Part shown: piece after piece, positions 22,281 to 33,635 of the stretch
Layout of the letters: every line of letters starts with the position of its first letter
How positions within the stretch are numbered: the first letter of the stretch is position 1
Position numbers and translations under genes: made by a program
The notes under the pieces: generated by a model
Database searches by the model: none
Told to the model about the DNA's origin: nothing
The model's input: only the letters and a program-made list of their open reading frames with translations
Source of the DNA: Sequoia sempervirens
Lineage: Eukaryota; Streptophyta; Pinopsida; Cupressales; Cupressaceae
Length of the DNA: 64,000 nucleotides
Assembly (NCBI GenBank): GCA_007258455.2
Contig: VDFB02187633.1
Location: forward strand, 56,471 to 120,470
Reading direction: 5' to 3'

Positions 22281-23239
22281 GAGGTCCAGTTAGAAGCCAA
22301 GCGCCATTTTTCAAGCTTTAGTGCTTTATGCGAATTTCAATGATGAAAGCCTATTTATTTCAGCCTTGGCGTCCATTATTTCTTCATTTCAAACTTCGAA
22401 GTCTACATTCTTCTTGAGCGAGCAGCAAGCTAAAGGTGCTACAGGTGTCAGAATTTAGCGTTCTTCGTAGCAACGAATTCAGATTGTGTAGAGGAAGAAG
22501 ATTCTAGACTTTATTTTCACTTTGCATGCACTTTGCATGCAGGTTTCATCAAGTTCCAGAAAAGAGATTGGCGAATTCTTCAGAAGCAGAACAAGCAAAA
22601 CTTTCTATCTTCTGTCTTATTTCTTCTATTTCTCATCTTAGGTACTTTCTTCGCATGTCAAAGAAATTCAGCGTATTTTCAGAGTTTGATCATCTGGGTT
22701 CGCATATTTTAGCATTTGCAGCAAAACCCACGTCTTAGATTTTTTCGAGAAAATTGCCCCGTAGCCTTCATTCTGAAGCTCTGTGCTTTTTTCCGAGAAT
22801 TTCTTTGCATGTGGGCTTGAATCACATCTTTTTGAAAATTGCATTATCTGGGTTTGTTCAAAATTCCGTTGTGCACAAAACCCATGTTCCAGATTTTCTC
22901 ATGAAAAATTGCCCCAGGAAGCTCTAAAAACACCTGCAGTTCTCGACTGAAAAGTCTTTGCATGTTAGGCTAAACAACGTTTTTTCACAATTTTGACATT
23001 GTGGGTTGTCTTAGAATCATTTTCCGGACAAAACCCATGTCTCAGAATTTTTGGTGAAAATTATCCTCTGACAGGTTATTTTTAGCCTCACTAGGAGCCA
23101 TTTTTGCTTTTTGGAGAGAGTTGTTAGAACATAGCCGTGTTCACAGTCAACGGGCAAGTTTTTCAGAAGGCAGTTCAACTAGACTGAATTCAAGACCGAA
23201 TCGGTCTTAATTTAGGTTTTCATCAGAGCAGCTGACAAT

Positions 23240-23610
23240 GAAGCGTTAAGTTGCAAAAGAAACAGAGATCACTTCATTTACGGAGCCGCCAAAGTCACTC
23301 AGATCTTGTGCCATTATCTTCGTGAAAATGGTACCTACGCTGATCTCGAGGTTGTACAAACTGAGTTTCGGAAGCATGTTTGTGATATCTTGATGGAGGT
23401 CTTGTGGTGTCTAAGTTGGATCACATTTCAATAATTTCAGCTAGTTTCAAGAAGGCGACTGAAGATGTTAAAGAAGGCATGCATATAGTCAGAGAAGGCG
23501 ACAGGGAACTGAAGAGACAGATTATTGCTTTAGTCAGCATCAAAGTGCCAGACAACAGAGAGATTGACGAGTTCTTGGTTGAAGTGTTAGACCGAGATGA
23601 CATGGAGTGA
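23240..23610 (+). pseudogene. orphan reading frame of unknown origin, one frameshift
   Basis: Frame A gives RDHFIYGAAKVTQILC, HYLRENGTYADLEVVQTEF and RKHVCDILMEV. After a shift near 23398 another frame gives VSKLDHISIISASFKKATED, VKEGMHIVREGDRELKRQII and a stop at 23608. Both halves have balanced, protein-like composition, and the second looks helical. I do not recognise the family. It may be a captured host exon or a small retroelement product. No start or splice sites were settled. Confidence 0.35.
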
Positions 23611-23970
23611 TCTGCCAGTTGAAACCTGTAGTTAATTTCGAGGGTTGAGTCATAAGCAGCAGTTAACTCAACTTTTAGTCTTGAGTTTACTTGCTGACTT
23701 AACACATGCTTATCTCTTCCTCGGGATTATCATCACAGGAGTTAGGGTTAGGGTTTCTAGTTAACTGAGGGTAGTGTCCAGTTAACTTTGCTTTAAATAA
23801 GGACGTGCATGCTTGCACATGGTCCATTTAGGTTAGATGTTTCGGTTAACTGATGGTAGCTTTCCAGTTAACTATATAGTTTACTTCATTAGGGTTTGGC
23901 AGCAAATCTTGCATGCATTGCAAGACTGTAGATGACTCAAGGTGATTTTAGGGTTCCCTACACCTTGATG

Positions 23971-23980
23971 TATATAAATA
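23971..23980 (+). promoter_or_regulatory. TATA-like box
   Basis: tatataaata is followed 20-60 bases later by leader-like sequence and the repeated units at 24091. This fits a retroelement LTR promoter. Confidence 0.45.
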
Positions 23981-24090
23981 AGAGCTTTTGCTCATTTGTA
24001 ATTAACTTTTGCTTGAGAGAGAAATATATGCTGCGCCTACCTTGCCCTCAATATTGCTCTTTTGGTATTTGTTCATGTGTCTTCACTATT

Positions 24091-24600
24091 ACGATTAATT
24101 GTTATGCCACATAGGGTTTCATGCAATTGTAATGGTGAATTCTTCCCATAGTTTAGATAAATCTATTTTGTGCATCTTTACCATTATGATCAATTGTTAT
24201 GCCACATAGGGTTTCATGCGATTGTGATGATAAATCTGTTTTGTGAGTCTACTATTATGATCAATTGTTATGCCACATAGGGTTTCATGCGATTGTCATG
24301 GTAAAATCTTCCCATAGTTTAGATAAATCTGTTTTGTGCCTAATAAACTTGTTCAGATTGAGATGATAGTTGCGCCACCTTGCCTTCAAGTAGAGAATCT
24401 GCACTTGGTTATCGTGTGTTGTCGTGGACAATAAACTAATTCGGATTGAGATAATAGATGCGCCACCTTGCCTTCAAGTAGAGAATCCGTATCCAGTTTA
24501 TCGTGTGATGTTGTTACCAATAAACTTGTCTAGATTGAGCTAATAGATGCGCCACCTTGCCTTCAAGTTGAGAATCTATACTCGTTTATTGTCTGATAGT
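24091..24600. repeat. two sets of three tandem units
   Basis: Set 1 has units beginning near 24091, 24186 and 24257 with attgttatgccacatagggt and ttcatgc. Set 2 has units beginning at about 24341, 24431 and 24521 with aataaac...agattgag...gcgccaccttgccttcaagt, period about 90 bp. Confidence 0.85.
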
Positions 24601-24699
24601 CAAGCCTTGCTCCATTTCCTCATGCTCTGTTTTCTTGAGGAAACTGGATAGATTTAAAGTAGTTAGCTTAGTTGTAGTTAATGATCTGTGAAACCAGAA

Positions 24700-25000
24700 A
24701 ATCCTTAGCTACAACGTTCTTGGTTTTCTTAACCTTGTGCCTCTTCCAGTTGAGAACAAAAAGATAGGACTTAGATTACTTTTCTTTTCCATGCATTCCA
24801 GCACTACGAGGGAGCTTCCCCTCCTAATTTGAAAAGCACTCATTACGCAGTGTGCATAGCTGTCCGTACAAACCCGCACTCCAGAGGTGTTAGTTTTTAC
24901 GCCAACAACGTGCATATTCCAAAAGAGAAGAGGTATAAGTTTGACTTTAAATTAGAGAAGTGTATATTCATCAATTACAATCATAGTAGGAACTTGGCGA
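24700..25000 (+). pseudogene. Ty1/copia integrase-tail fragment
   Basis: The frame around 24895-24995 reads HIPKEKRYKFDFKLEKCIFI then NYNHS. This is close to the conserved copia segment after the integrase core (HIPKE.R.KLD.KS.KCIFIGY), with the glycine changed to asparagine. The upstream bases are not clearly assignable. Confidence 0.55.
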
Positions 25001-25191
25001 GTACTTGGTTGACTTGCTATGACCTACGGTTTTCTAGTTTGCTGTGCCAAGTTAACGTGACTCATGTGTTGAGTTAGGGGCGAGTTAGTACATGATGAGT
25101 TTTCCTTGTGACTCGAGTGATTTTTTGTTCTAACTTGTAAGCTTTTTTGTGGACTCACTTTGTGATAGGTTGTAACAAAACCCATGCAATT

Positions 25192-25854
25192 TGTAGAGAA
25201 GGGGGACTCGCCACCTCGGGACTTCAGGTCATAGGAGAGTCCTAAGCAATGGGCTGCCCTAAAGTACCACAAGTTTGCTAAGAGAATTGAAAGAGGTAAG
25301 GTATTGTGGCTGAAAAGGAAGGACAAATGGCCTATCGCTTTCCTTCTACTAATACCGAATTCTTACGGGGCCAAAAGAGCTAGTTTCAAAGGTTCACCCT
25401 GCTTCCTAGACAACTTATTGTCTGAGGACGACAGCGTAGATGACGGAATCTAGCGCGGCGTGCTGGCATCTTAATGGTGCATTGGCATCCGTACGAACAG
25501 AGATCTAGAAGACAAATTGAAACTCAATGAAACCTACTAACTATCTGACAAATATGTGTTTACACTATGATGGAATGTTGGGAAAGTACAAAACTGAAAG
25601 CGTAATGAAAGAAATGCTATAACTAAGTTATGCTAGAATAGACAAAGAGAGGGTAAGAAATCAAACCTTTCTACCCACGAGTCGAATCTTCAAGTAGCTC
25701 CATGCGAAAACACCTACACACACAAGACCAAGGAAAATGTTGGGGTTGTTTCTAGAGGACTGCCTCAATAAGTCCCCCGCTTTGGTGTTTCCACCTCCAC
25801 GGACAGCCAGATAGCCATAGGATATAGAAAATGATAAAGAGATAGTATGGAAAG
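25192..25854 (-). repeat. 3' LTR of the non-autonomous element, first piece
   Basis: It aligns with 32350-33010 with scattered mismatches and is cut at ggaaag (25849-25854) by the solo LTR. The match resumes at 28054. Confidence 0.85.
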
Positions 25855-28053
25855 TGTAATGATCCTTGCTCAAACTAGTCTCAAAATGCTAATTAAAGAC
25901 TCAAGGAATATCATCAAACAGTTGTCATACAATCGCTTTGCTTGCATGTCTGAAGTTTAAGTCTGATTATTCTTGCTTGGAATGATGTCCAGGGTGTCTC
26001 AAATGCTTGCAAATGTCTTCTAATATATCTAAGCAAAGAACTAAATGCAATTGCGACTTTCCTTTTGCCTTTCAAATGCATAAAGATGATTTCTACATGT
26101 AAAAAGTGCACCTACAGCCAATTGACATTTTCACAAACAATTGGCATGCAACTAATATGCTGATAATAACATTTACAGCCACTTGTCATTTGATCAAACA
26201 TTTAACACACAACTGAATTGACAACATATGCCTGCAACTTATAACTCCATTAAAGTATGCAATCCCAAATACATGACAATGTAATCATGCCAAGACTCTT
26301 GGCTTCACAAAGTCCAATTACAATACCAAAGTCTGATTTGAATGCTCTCCTACAGCAGCAACTATTGACTTAATAATGCAACTATGAATGACTGATTATT
26401 ACAATGCTTAAGATGTGCGATGCAATTCCAAACTTATGAAATACAATGACTGAAAATGAAAACCTGGAAATGATAGCAGCCCAGATAAATCAATTTGATT
26501 CTTCTTGTTTCCAATGGATTTGCTTCCCAAGATATAGCGCCCAGCCTCAAGGTCACTTAACCATGCTTCATGAAATTTCTTTGATTTTAACTCTTCTCCT
26601 TTTCCTGAAATCGCACCCTAGATAGAGCCGCCCCTGCTCTGAGAACAATCTGCAATTATAAAATCTTTGGCAGCCTCCAACTCTTCCCAAATGCCTCTAA
26701 AATAATCGCCCAGCCACTAGAAACCAAGCGCCCCAAGTGTCATGACAAATCGATGTGAGATGAAGCCTTCATGAGTAAAATCGTGGGAACTAGGCAAGCA
26801 GATGTGCAGACTGTAATGTAATAGCCGTCCTCTGAATACTCTTCCAAATCGTCCTACAACACTCTCCAAACCCCTTTCCAAGCAGTGCCTATACACAAAG
26901 AAGAAATCGATGCAAGCAAGGTCTGAATACTATGCAAATCTGAGTGCAAACAATGAAGTTAATCTCCTCTAATGACTGATAATTAAAATCAGAATGCTGG
27001 TACTCTGATATAAGATGTAAATCTGTCTCTATAATGCCAAATGGATGAAGACAAATGCTCTCAAAAATGTCTTCAATCAAACCCCAAACGAATACCATCA
27101 AAACTTGGCCAAAGGCCACAAAGTTTTCCAATGAAGCCCAAGTTGAACTCCTGAGATAGAGCCCACAACCAGCGATAATTCGGATGATATTTCACAACCT
27201 CAAAATCGCATTACCAATTGAGAGTTTTCGTTCCCAATGGCCAAATGAAACAACTGCAGAAACCCTTGGCTCCACAACTGAAAAATATCAAAGCAATATT
27301 CAAATCTGGATGCCTGAGAATGAGCTCTTAAGTCCCTTTTATTCTTTTCTTGTGAGAACTCAAACACTTTCCTGGCCAATGTGGGATAAAAGATATATTC
27401 CCACTTTTAATTTTCACTTAACGCACTTTATAAAATTAAAGTGACTTTATTATTATAAAATTACATTATAACTTTATAATAACATTTAAATATTTTAATT
27501 ATTCCTTAGTCACTTTAAAAATCATTTAAATGAGGGTCATGGCCCCATTGCTCATTATAATTACACTTTATATTTAATTATTAATAAAGTATTACTTTAT
27601 TAATAATTAAAATAACATAACTCCATAAATACTCATTATTTCTTGATTCCATTTGAACCAAGGATTTAACCACTACATCCACTGCACATCCAACTGCCTT
27701 ACTAAAAATAGTAAGGGTCCCTCTCTATCAACCATTGATTTACTATAAATAGTAAATCCCTCATTGTTTGATCAAACCAATGGTGTAAAGGATTGGCACT
27801 GCAAATGAAGCCTGTTCAGGTGCCCTGCTATAGATAGAAACCCTGACTATCTTGAAATAGTAACTTGCTATAAATAGTAAGTGTGCCAAACTGAGTCCAA
27901 CGAAGGTCAGATCTGAACTCTCATTGATCACTGGAGGTGAAGCCTACCGACTACTGCCAAATAAGACCCCCTAACCATTTGCTCTTTCCTATGAGGGTCA
28001 GGAATAGGCTAAACCATCCACAGTCATGGTCACGCAAAAAAGGGGACATTATA
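25855..28053 (-). mobile_element. solo LTR (2199 bp) in minus orientation
   Basis: On the plus strand it starts TGTAATGATCC and ends AGGGGACATTATA. The reverse complement of that end is TATAATGTCCCCT, the family start TGTAATGTCCCC with one change. The flanking 5-mers are identical (gaaag at 25850-25854 and 28054-28058), a perfect TSD. It lies inside the 3' LTR of the 25192-33630 element and so is younger. It has no coding domain. It is AT-rich at 27420-27620 and carries short tactatttatagta-like palindromes at about 27730-27880. Confidence 0.85.
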
Positions 28054-28058
28054 GAAAG

Positions 28059-28673
28059 CACCAACAACAAGTATGCTATGTAGTAAACAAAATGTTGAAA
28101 AGAGCAAGTAACAATGGACAATACCACCTCCACACCTATGAGCACTCAAGGCAAGTAGTGGAAGGAGAGAGCTTGCAAATCCTCCAACAACAACATTGTC
28201 GCGACAAGGGGAGTATGGGAGCCAAGAACTAGCAGCTTGTAGCCAAGAGAATGGTAGTGTAGAAGCTTGAAAGTGCAAGAATGCAGCTAAGAATGAGTGA
28301 ATTGATCAAGAAGCATGAAGAGAGTGAAGTAGAATCAAGAAGGAATGAAAGAATGAGATGATACAACATTTGGATGACAAAAGGGAGGCAGAAGAATCCA
28401 TTTCTCGTTGGTCAAGGAGGCAGAGACATTACACTTCGTTGCCAATAGAGAAATGTAACATCTTTGCGGATTCCAGAGGTAGGAATCCCATCAGGATGGT
28501 AGCGCGGCGCATGCGCGTCCTCGACAGGGATTCCCCCACTGATGCCAAAATGAGCTGCCAATGGATGGAGAAAGTTGGCGGATGTGGAATTGCATCATCG
28601 GATTTTTTGTTTTCTAAGGTAGGGGTGGTGTAAATGGGGAATTTTCCTAGGGGTGCAAATTTGCTTCATTATA
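28059..28673 (-). repeat. 3' LTR of the non-autonomous element, second piece
   Basis: It aligns with 33018-33630 (caccaacaacaagtatgct to the end). The terminal CA of the plus strand reads TA here. Confidence 0.85.
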
Positions 28674-28700
28674 TTTTACCCCCACTTTAGTGAGCATACG
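28674..28700 (-). promoter_or_regulatory. polypurine tract (minus strand)
   Basis: On the minus strand, aaagtgggggtaaaa abuts the 3' LTR, as expected for the plus-strand primer of the element. Confidence 0.65.
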
Positions 28701-28789
28701 TGTCAGTGTGGATGCAAGGTAAAGTAGAAAGGGGTTGAAGAGAGTATACCTAAATCGTCGAGGAAGCAGATCTTCGATTTGGAAAACCT

Positions 28790-29105
28790 GCGCGCACAGG
28801 AGGTAGCTCTACAAGTGCTTGGTCCCGCACGACAACCTTGACGTTAAAGAGAGAGAGAGAGATGGCTCCATAGGTACTCGGTCCTGCAAAAGGTGAACAA
28901 AGGTTCTATAGGCGCTCGATCCTACAAAATTGGCTCCACAGGCGCTCGGTCTTGCATAAGATGAACAAAGGCTCTATAGGTGTTCGGTCTTGCAGAGAGA
29001 AAGCGCTTCACTAGGTCTTACGAGGCCTGATGTGAAAGGACTCCCTAGGTGCTCAGTCTTGAAAAGTTTGATGCAAAAGGCCCTTATAGGTGCTTGGTCC
29101 TGCAA
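28790..29105. repeat. seven degenerate copies of a 25-bp motif
   Basis: Variants of ggctctataggtgctcggtc followed by ctgca occur near 28801, 28863, 28906, 28932, 28971, 29041 and 29082, spaced 26-70 bp. A gagagagagagaga run (28849-28862) lies between the first two. Confidence 0.8.
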
Positions 29106-29269
29106 AGCAACATGTTAAGTTGCAAACAAAACATGTTAGGCAGAAAAGATCCAAAGTAGACAGACATGTCACAGAGCAAGCAATTGAAGGAGTTTTCAAA
29201 GGGGTCCCTTGGGAACCCTTCAAGATAGCAAGGGGCCCACGCAAAGGGACACTCCGTTTGAAAAGCATG

Positions 29270-29340
29270 ACATTTTTTGCAAACGATTCTTTCATCAAGG
29301 AATCCTTTTGAAAGATTTCTTTCATCAAGGAATCCGATAA
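29270..29340. repeat. short tandem repeat, two copies
   Basis: gattctttcatcaaggaatcc and atttctttcatcaaggaatcc stand next to each other (about 29285-29336). A related gatccttgttgaagg follows at 29420. Confidence 0.7.
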
Positions 29341-30272
29341 AAAGAATGGCCTTTGGTGAAGGCAAGTTTTCAGATTCTTTTTGCTACAAATTTACTTTCG
29401 AAAGAAAAATCTCACTAAGGGGATCCTTGTTGAAGGATGCAGTTTTTGAAAAATGAAAAATTTTCAGTAAGGGATTCGTTGGCCACCGAATTTACCTTAT
29501 TGAAAATCAGAGAAGTAGGGTAGCCCCCCCTTAGGATGGCGCGTGAGAGTCAAAGGGGCATGTGGCATCCTAAGGAGAAAGAAAAGGCAGTGATGTTGTG
29601 GCCCACGAGACATAGCGAGATGTAAATGTGGAAATTTTGTAACACACGCGAGGGACAACACATAAGCACCACAACATCACAAAGCGAGCAGAAAGAGAGG
29701 CAAGCAAAGACAAAGAAAACAAGAGACAAGCAAAGGCAAAGAAATCAAGAGATAGGGGGATCTGGTAGTTTGGGGTTAGATCAGTTCTTATAGGTAACCC
29801 ATGATGTATGTGAATGGAAGATCATTAGTCCCCGAAGTTCCCAAATTTAAAGAAGAGCACATGAAGACATAATAAAATAAAAAATTGGGTCAACATGGAA
29901 GAGGGCCTAAATGCCCCCAACGCTTTGCATTGTCCCCAATTGTCGAAAATCAAAGTCACAACATATAGAAGAATGATGAAACATATAGAGGAAGTTTACA
30001 ACAAGTTTTCACTCTTGTATCCAAGCACCTACAAGGGTAGCAAGGGTCCTCTAGGAACACATAAAGACAAGTACGGGGGGAACACAATACACTCACAAAT
30101 CTAATCTATAGATAAAGAAGAGGTACCCCCCTAGTCCTCATCAACCAGGAGGTCGTCGTTCGCCCAATCTAGATCATTCCTGCAAAGGCGGGATAGAGAG
30201 GGGAGCACCCTCTGACTCTCCTACAACAAGGGCTAAGGAAGAAGGTCCCTCAAGGTCTCCTGCACTCAACTC

Positions 30273-31282
30273 CTATGAGGTAAAGGTCATCGATCTCACA
30301 AGGATCACTGACAGAGTTAGGACATCATCCACTAAGTTAAACATGCACTTAATCAGAGTGCCATGTGTTAACCGGGTGGGAGAGGAAGGAGGCACCCAAG
30401 ATCCACTGTCAACCTGATCAAGAGGGATAGTGACAAACTTAGGGGAGGTCGGGGCTGCCTCCATCACAAGGACGGTGCAAGCCAAAGCAAAACCCCCTTT
30501 TGAAGAAGATGATACCTTCTTCCAACCTCCACTCAAGGCGAGGTCGTCCTCAAACTAACGCTTCAATGAAGGATGTGGAATCCCCATAGAAGAAGTGAAA
30601 GTTAAGGAGGAAGAGGATAGAACCACATTGGACACCACCGCGGTGCTCGACATGTCCATGGGCTAGGAAAAAGGAGGGATGTTCAAAAGGGACATCAGAA
30701 GGGCTCCACCGAGGGAGCGATGAACACCTACACCCTTTTGGAGCGAGTGTCATCAACATTCGCCGAGGGGGGCCAGAAGCAGAACTGAGGCGAGTAGAAC
30801 TGAAGTAGGAGCAAAAGAGGGAGGCACAATAGGAGGTGCCGAAACAGGTGCCGTCGGCTCCCCTTCTAATTCTGCAAGGCAACTTATTTAACAGCTAGAG
30901 ACTTTCTCCGATGCTTACGCTCATGCGCAAGCTGGTTTCGTCGGCTCCGGGAACTAGAAGTCGCTACCTGAGAAGGGATAGGAGGCTCCTGTTCTGCCAT
31001 GGGAGTGTCCTCCACGACCATTGCCGGTGGAAGGGAAGCCTCCTGGATGGGAGTAGGAGTAGGAAGTGTAGGAGTAGAAATAACAACAGGTGGAGAAGCA
31101 GACACTGGTGGCTCGATAGCAGGCCTCTTCCCATTCGTCGCCGGAGGGGCAGGAGCGGTAGGAGGCTGCGGGCCCAGATGCAGGGGTGACTCCATGAGGG
31201 CCCTTCCCCTTGCCGTCAACAACGGGCCTAGGCATCGTGGGCAAGACGGGAAGTTTAAACACTTGAAGCTTGCCTTCGCCAA
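30273..31282 (-). pseudogene. Pro-rich and basic C-terminal part of the element's protein
   Basis: Minus-strand frames 30884-31282, 30550-30882 and 30273-30536 follow the protease-like frame in order. The first has a Pro/Ala/Thr/Val-rich linker (PPVSASPPVVISTPTLPTPT) and a basic end (SRSRRNQLAHERKHRRKS). The others have no recognisable domain. Frame changes and stops separate them. The protein is likely gag-like or accessory, with no RT motif. The assignment to one original reading frame is inferred. Confidence 0.45.
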
Positions 31283-32145
31283 GTGGGCACAATCAAGCTG
31301 CCCATGTGAGGCATGGGAGAGGGAGCCGAAGGTGCTGCAACAGGGTGAGAAACGAAAGCAGATGGAGTGGAAGAAGAGGAAGGCTCTTGAGTGTGAACAA
31401 GCTTCCCCTTCCCCTTTTGTTGAGAGGAGGCAACTTGCTGCTGCGCAATCATAGAACCTTTGACTGAAATGGTGTAGGGAGAGACAAGGTAGGTCACCTT
31501 CGGCACTGTGCCCCCAATCTTATACTTGACATAGGTGCGATATAGCAAGTCCGCCCTTGGAGAGAGTGGATTGATTGGGGTGGGCCAAAAGTAATCTAAC
31601 GAGTAGCCCCCATGTGACACCAACGGCTTGTAATCGGTGTCGTGCACAACGTGCATAGAGACCTAATGAGAAAACTTAAGACACTTATGAATTATCGAAG
31701 CGACTCTGTTCATGTAAACCAGCCACAAAATGCCTAGTTTCACCCTGAATAAGTTTGTCTCTGGAATGATATCAAAAGAGGTATCCACGGCCCTGGTCCC
31801 TACCAAGACTGAGAGGGTGATGGAATCGATAGGAGGGACCGAGAGTCCATAGTGTGTATGTATGGTGGTCTTCGACTTATCGTATTCCTCCCTATGCAGA
31901 AAGTTTATCAGTAGAGTCTCCTCTGTTATACCATTCACATGACTCGTAGGGTCAACTAGGACACCAGTTACAATGTTCCCGTTGATGCGAGTGGGAATGT
32001 ACAATGGGAAAGGCTCTTTGTTCATAGGTAGATCCTGCGATGTGAAGGTTATGTTTGGTGATCCATTCATAGGCTGAGTGGGAGGAATGCATGTAGATGA
32101 AACCATATTTACGTACTTCGAAGGAACAAACTCAGTAGACCCCAC
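31255..32145 (-). pseudogene. retropepsin-like protein of the non-autonomous element
   Basis: Two same-frame pieces (32145-31663 and 31656-31255) are separated by a single stop at about 31660. The first has a protease-like layout: VLVDPTSHVNGITEE where the catalytic D-T/S-G would be (here D-P-T), then RVKLGILWLVYMNRVASIIH resembling the second retropepsin hairpin. The second starts HVVHDTDYKPLVSHGGYSLD and YFWPTPINPLSP, then becomes Gln/Ser/Pro-rich. The family is known from plant LTR elements, but I cannot name a lineage. With D-P-T, proteolysis is doubtful. Confidence 0.55.
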
Positions 32146-32333
32146 AGGTTCAGATATCAGACGGTGACCTATTTAAATTTTGCTTCCCAATATCTAGGAG
32201 CCCCTCTAACCACACCGCTAGGGGTCATAGGTTGGGTTGCAAGGCTACGTGCCCTGCAACACACAAACCTACAACGCGCCTAGGATACAAGAGAAGGTCC
32301 TTCAATAACTGGAGACGAAAGAAAAATAGTTCA

Positions 32334-32347
32334 CGTTGGATTCACCA
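32334..32347 (-). promoter_or_regulatory. primer-binding-site-like sequence
   Basis: On the minus strand TGGTGAATCCAACG follows the 5' LTR end by two bases. It starts with the TGG expected to pair with a tRNA CCA end. The primer tRNA was not identified. Confidence 0.5.
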
Positions 32348-32349
32348 AA

Positions 32350-33630
32350 TGTAGAGAAGGGGGACCCGCCACCCCGGGACTCCAGGTCACAGGAGAGTCC
32401 TAAGCAACGAGCTGCCCTAAACTACCTCAAGTTTGCTAAGTGAATTGAAAGAGGTAAGGTATTGAGGTTGAAAAGGAAGGACAAATGGCTTGTCGCTTTC
32501 CTTCTACGAACATCGAATGCTTACAGGGCCAAAAGAGCAAGTTTCAAAGGTTTGGCTTGCCTCCCAGACAACTTACTGTCTGAGGATTACAATGCAGATG
32601 ACAGACTCCAGCGCGACATGCTGGCGTATTAGTGGTGCGCTGGCATACATATGGACAAAGATCTAGAAGACAAACTAAAACTCAATGAAACCTACTAACT
32701 ATTTGACAAATAAGTGTTTACGCTACGACGAAATGTTGGGAAGTACAAAACTGAAAGCATAATAAAATAAATGCTATATCTAAGTTATGCTAGAATAGAC
32801 AAAGAGAGGGTAAGAAATTGGACCTTTCTACCCACAATTCGAATCTTCAAGTAGCTCCACGCAAAAACACCTACACACACAAGACCAAAGAAAATGTTGG
32901 GGCTGTTTTTAGAGGATTGCCTCAGTTAGCCCCTTGCTTTGGTGTTTCCACCTCTATGGACAACCAGATAGCCACAGGATATAGAAAATGATAAAGAGAT
33001 AGTAAGGAAAGCACCAACAACAAGTATGCTACGTAGTAAAAAAAATGATGCAAAGAGCAAGTAACAATGGACAATACCACCTCCACACCTATGAGCACTC
33101 AAGGCAAGGAGTGGAAGGAGAGACCTTGTAAATTCTCCAACAGCAGTGTTGTCGCAACAAATGGAGTGTGGGAGCCAAGAACTTTTCAACTTGCAGCCAA
33201 GAGAATGGTAGTGTAGAGGCTTGAAAGTGCAAGAATGGAGCTAAGAATGAGTGAATTGATCAAGAAGCATGAAGAGAGTGAAGTAGAATCAAGAAGGAAT
33301 GAAAGAATGAGATGATAGAGCATTTGAATGACAAAAGGGAGGCAAAAGACCCATTTCTCGTCGGTCAAGGAGGCAAAGATGTTACACTTTGTCGCCAATA
33401 GAGAAACATAACGCCTCTACGGATTCTAGAGGGAGGAATCCTATCAGGACGGTAGTGGCGCACGGACGTTCGTGTAGCGCACGTGTGTCCCTGATAGGGA
33501 TTCCCCCAATGATGCCAAAATGAGTTGCCAAATGGATGAAGAAAGGTGGGGGATGTGGATTTTTCGTTTTCTAAGGTAGTGGTGATGTAAATGGGGAATT
33601 TGCATAGGGGTGGAAATTCACTCCATTACA
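32350..33630 (-). repeat. 5' LTR of the non-autonomous element (1281 bp)
   Basis: This is the uninterrupted LTR copy. Its plus-strand ends are TGTAGAGAAGG and CTCCATTACA. It matches the split copy at 25192-28673 along its length with many point differences, so the insertion is old. Confidence 0.88.
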
Positions 33631-33635
33631 CAAAT

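Larger units (their letters stand above)
20300..24670 (+). mobile_element. long LTR-like or non-coding retroelement sequence
   Basis: This block differs in composition from its flanks and has internal repeats, a TATA-like box (tatataaata at 23971) and repeated leader-like units after it (24091-24600). It separates two unrelated copia fragments. Very long LTRs (4-5 kb) of Tat/Ogre-type gypsy elements have this layout, so a solo LTR or part of a LARD is the best guess. A tgttgtaccc near its start and a ctacaac near 24710 could be the ends, but I find no clear TSD. Confidence 0.4.
25192..33630 (-). mobile_element. non-autonomous LTR retrotransposon, minus strand, with nested solo LTR
   Basis: Two LTRs of about 1.28 kb match along their length: 32350-33630 (the 5' LTR on the minus strand) and 25192-25854 plus 28059-28673 (the 3' LTR, split by a 2.2-kb solo LTR). 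The LTR start tgtagagaaggggga is shared. The plus-strand ends are ttcattata (28673) and tccattaca (33630). A polypurine tract and a primer-site-like TGG sit at the proper inner edges. Flanks caatt and caaat are an imperfect TSD. The interior (28674-32349) holds a protease-like and Pro-rich frame but no RT, RNase H or integrase, so mobility would have needed another element. Confidence 0.85.

Noticed and set aside
24091..24330. CRISPR-like repeat/spacer array
   Set aside because: Only three units with spacers that are themselves similar, in a plant retroelement context. It is an ordinary tandem repeat.
30999..31454. Plus-strand open frame of about 150 codons, Gly/Arg-rich
   Set aside because: It is the mirror of the Pro-rich minus-strand frame of the retroelement. 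Its composition follows from the complementary strand, and the element's LTR, primer site and protease all point to the minus strand.
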